Shown piece after piece: positions 61,960 through 64,000 of a stretch of 64,000 bases of DNA. Position numbers and translations under genes: made by a program. The stretch is from Acanthornis magna (Eukaryota > Chordata > Aves > Passeriformes > Acanthizidae): the NCBI GenBank assembly GCA_036785705.1, contig JAWUZG010000357.1, positions 496,001 through 560,000 on the forward strand. The letters run 5' to 3'. The notes under the pieces are model-generated. The model did not search any database and was not told the origin of the DNA. It saw nothing but the letters and a program-made list of their open reading frames with translations. Positions within the stretch are counted from its first letter, which is position 1. Each line of letters opens with the position of its first letter.

Positions 61960-64000
61960 TGGGATTGGGGTTAGGGGAGACCCCCCTGGATCACCCCAAA
62001 TTCAGAGAAAGACCCCTGGAATGGCCCGACCCCCGTGGAGGGTTCTGGAATGTTCCCCGCAGGGTCCTGGGGGTGGGATTGGGATTGGGGTCTGGGGAGA
62101 TCCTCCGAGATCACCTCCAGGACCCCCAAAAACATTCCCAACATCCCCAAAAACATCCCAGAAAGCACCCCCAAAACCAACCCCAGGACCCCCAAAACAA
62201 CCCCAAAAACACCCCAAGAAACAGCCTCAGGATCCCCCAAAAAACACCCCCAAACCACCAAAAAACACCTCAAAAAACACCCCCAAAAACACCCCAGGAC
62301 CCCCAAAAACACCCACAAGAAACACCCAAAAACATCCCAAAAACCACCACAGGAGCCCCCAGAAAACACCCCCAGGACCCCCAAAAAACACCTCCAGGAC
62401 CCCACAAAAAACACCCCAAAAACGCCCTAGAAAACACTCCAAAAACACGCCCAACATCCCCCAAAAAACACCATAAAGACCCCCAAAAACACCCCCAAGA
62501 AACACCCAAAAACATCCCAAAAAACACCCCCAGGACCCCATAAACATCCCAAACATCTCCCAAAAAACACTCCAAAAAAATTCCGCAAAATACCCCAAAA
62601 AACACCCACAGGACCCCCGAAAACCACCCCAAAAATACCCCAAAAAACACCCCAAAAACACGCCCAGCATGCCCCAAAAAATACCCCAGGACCCCACAAA
62701 AAACACCTCAGGACCCCCAAAAACATCCCCAAGAAACACCCAAAAACATCCCCAAAACCACCCTAGGACCCCCAAAAAACACCCCCAGGACCCCCAAAAA
62801 CATCCCAAACATCCCTCAAAAAACACTCAAAAAAACCCCCGCAAAATACCCCAAAAAACCCCCCCAGGACCCCCAAAAACCACCCCAAAAACATGCCTAA
62901 CATGCCCCAAAAAATACCCCCAGGACCCCACAAAAAACACTTCAGGACCCCCAAAAACGCCCCCAAGAAACACCCAAAAACATCCCAAAACCACCCCAGG
63001 ACCCCCCAAAAAACACCCCCAGGACCCCACAAAAAACACCCCAAAAAACACCCGCAGGACCCCCAAAAACCACCCCAAAAACGCCCTAGAAAACACCCCA
63101 AAAACGCGCCGAACATCCCCCAAAAAACACCACCAAGACCACCAAAAACACCCCCAAGAAAAACCCAAAGACATCCCAAAAACCACCCTAGGACCCCCAA
63201 AAAACACCCCCAGGACGCCCAAAAACATCCCAAACATCCCTGAAAAAACACCCCCAAAAAACCCCCCAAAATACCCCAAAAAACACCCCAGGACCCCTGA
63301 AAACCACCCCAAAAACACCCCAAAAACACGCCCAACATGCCCCAAAAAATACCCCAGGAGCCCACAAAAAACACCTCAGGACCCCCAAAAACACCCCCAA
63401 GAAACACCCAAAAACATCCCAAAAAACACCCCCAGGACCCCCAAAAAACACCCCAGGGACCCCCAAAAACACCCCAAGAAACACCCAAAAACATCCCAAA
63501 ACCACCCCAGGACCCCCAAAAAACACCCAAAAAAACACCCCTAGGACCCCCGAAAACCACCCCAAAAAAACACCCCAAAACCATGCCCAACATGCCCCAA
63601 AAAATACCCCCAGGAGCCCACAAAAAACACCTCAGGACCCCCAAAAACGCCCCCAAGAAACACCCAAAAACATCCCAAAACCACCCCAGGACCCCCAAAA
63701 AACACCCCAAAAAAACACCCCTAGGACCCCCGAAAACCACCCCAAAAATACCCCAAAAAACACCCCAAAAACACGCCCAGCATGCCCCAAAAAATACCCC
63801 CAGGACCCCACAAAAAACACCTCAGGACCCCCAAAAACATCCCCAAGAAACACCCAAAAACATCCCAAAAAACACCCCCAGGACCCCCAAAAAACACCCC
63901 AAGGACCCCCAAAAACATCCCAAACATCCCTCAAAAAACACCACAAAAAAACCCCCCAAAATACCCCAAAAAACACCCCCAGGACCCCTGAAAACCACCC
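61960..64000. repeat. CCCCAAAAACACCCCAGGACC minisatellite in the next upstream GPAA1 intron
   Basis: About 1.9 kb of CCCAAAAACACCCCCAAGAAACACC, CAGGACCCCC and CAAACATCCC units with large homogenised blocks (for example 62700-62960 resembles 63370-63640 and 63790-63990). It begins after one partial copy of the exon edge: 62046-62080 repeats the acceptor region of the 61946 exon (GGAATGTTCC...CAGGGTCCTGGGGGTG). It runs off the window. Confidence 0.88.

Overview
The window is vertebrate, almost certainly avian, nuclear DNA from a GC-rich, minisatellite-dense region of the kind found on small bird chromosomes. The evidence is CR1-type LINE 3' ends, avian-style endogenous retrovirus debris, two GPI-anchored mono-ADP-ribosyltransferase (ART) genes, and the block MAF1 - SHARPIN - CYC1 - GPAA1. 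That block has the same order and relative orientations as human 8q24.3. The species cannot be named from the sequence.

Layout. 1-6.2 kb is gene-poor: tandem repeats, AT-rich tracts and rearranged pieces of a retroviral pol gene. 6.2-18.6 kb holds two intact ART genes in opposite orientations (6613-7860 minus, 12789-14154 plus) inside two interleaved inverted repeats (order A', B, A, B'), with LTR-like remnants. 19.2-27.4 kb is MAF1 (minus strand, 7 coding exons, 252 aa). 27.4-28.95 kb is a CpG-rich divergent promoter. 28.95-42.5 kb is the SHARPIN-position gene (plus strand, 14 exons, 706 aa). 44.5-53.5 kb is CYC1 (minus strand, 7 exons, 324 aa). 54.5-61.9 kb is the 3' half of GPAA1 (minus strand, 5 exons in window, last 274 aa); the gene continues beyond base 64000.

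Two results stand out. (1) The SHARPIN-position gene has the SHARPIN N-terminal PH-like region, the LTM helices, a ubiquitin-like domain and an NZF finger, and it also carries a complete HOIL-1L (RBCK1)-type RING1-IBR-RING2 module with its catalytic cysteine. Mammalian SHARPIN lacks that module. (2) In SHARPIN, CYC1 and GPAA1 about 20 exon edges are tandemly duplicated into the adjacent intron. Each array unit carries the last or first few to about 65 bases of the exon, its splice site and a piece of intron, in 1 to 18 extra copies, always in direct orientation. The authentic junction is the array unit that touches the exon body. In GPAA1 the duplicated donor belongs to what reads as a minor-spliceosome AT-AC intron.

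The four genes are unrelated housekeeping functions: RNA polymerase III repression, linear-ubiquitin signalling, respiratory complex III and GPI-anchor attachment. What links them is ancient synteny and shared promoters, not one pathway. All exon boundaries were read by eye from splice consensus, reading phase and family knowledge. Copy counts are by eye and may be off by one or two, and repeat length also depends on assembly quality.
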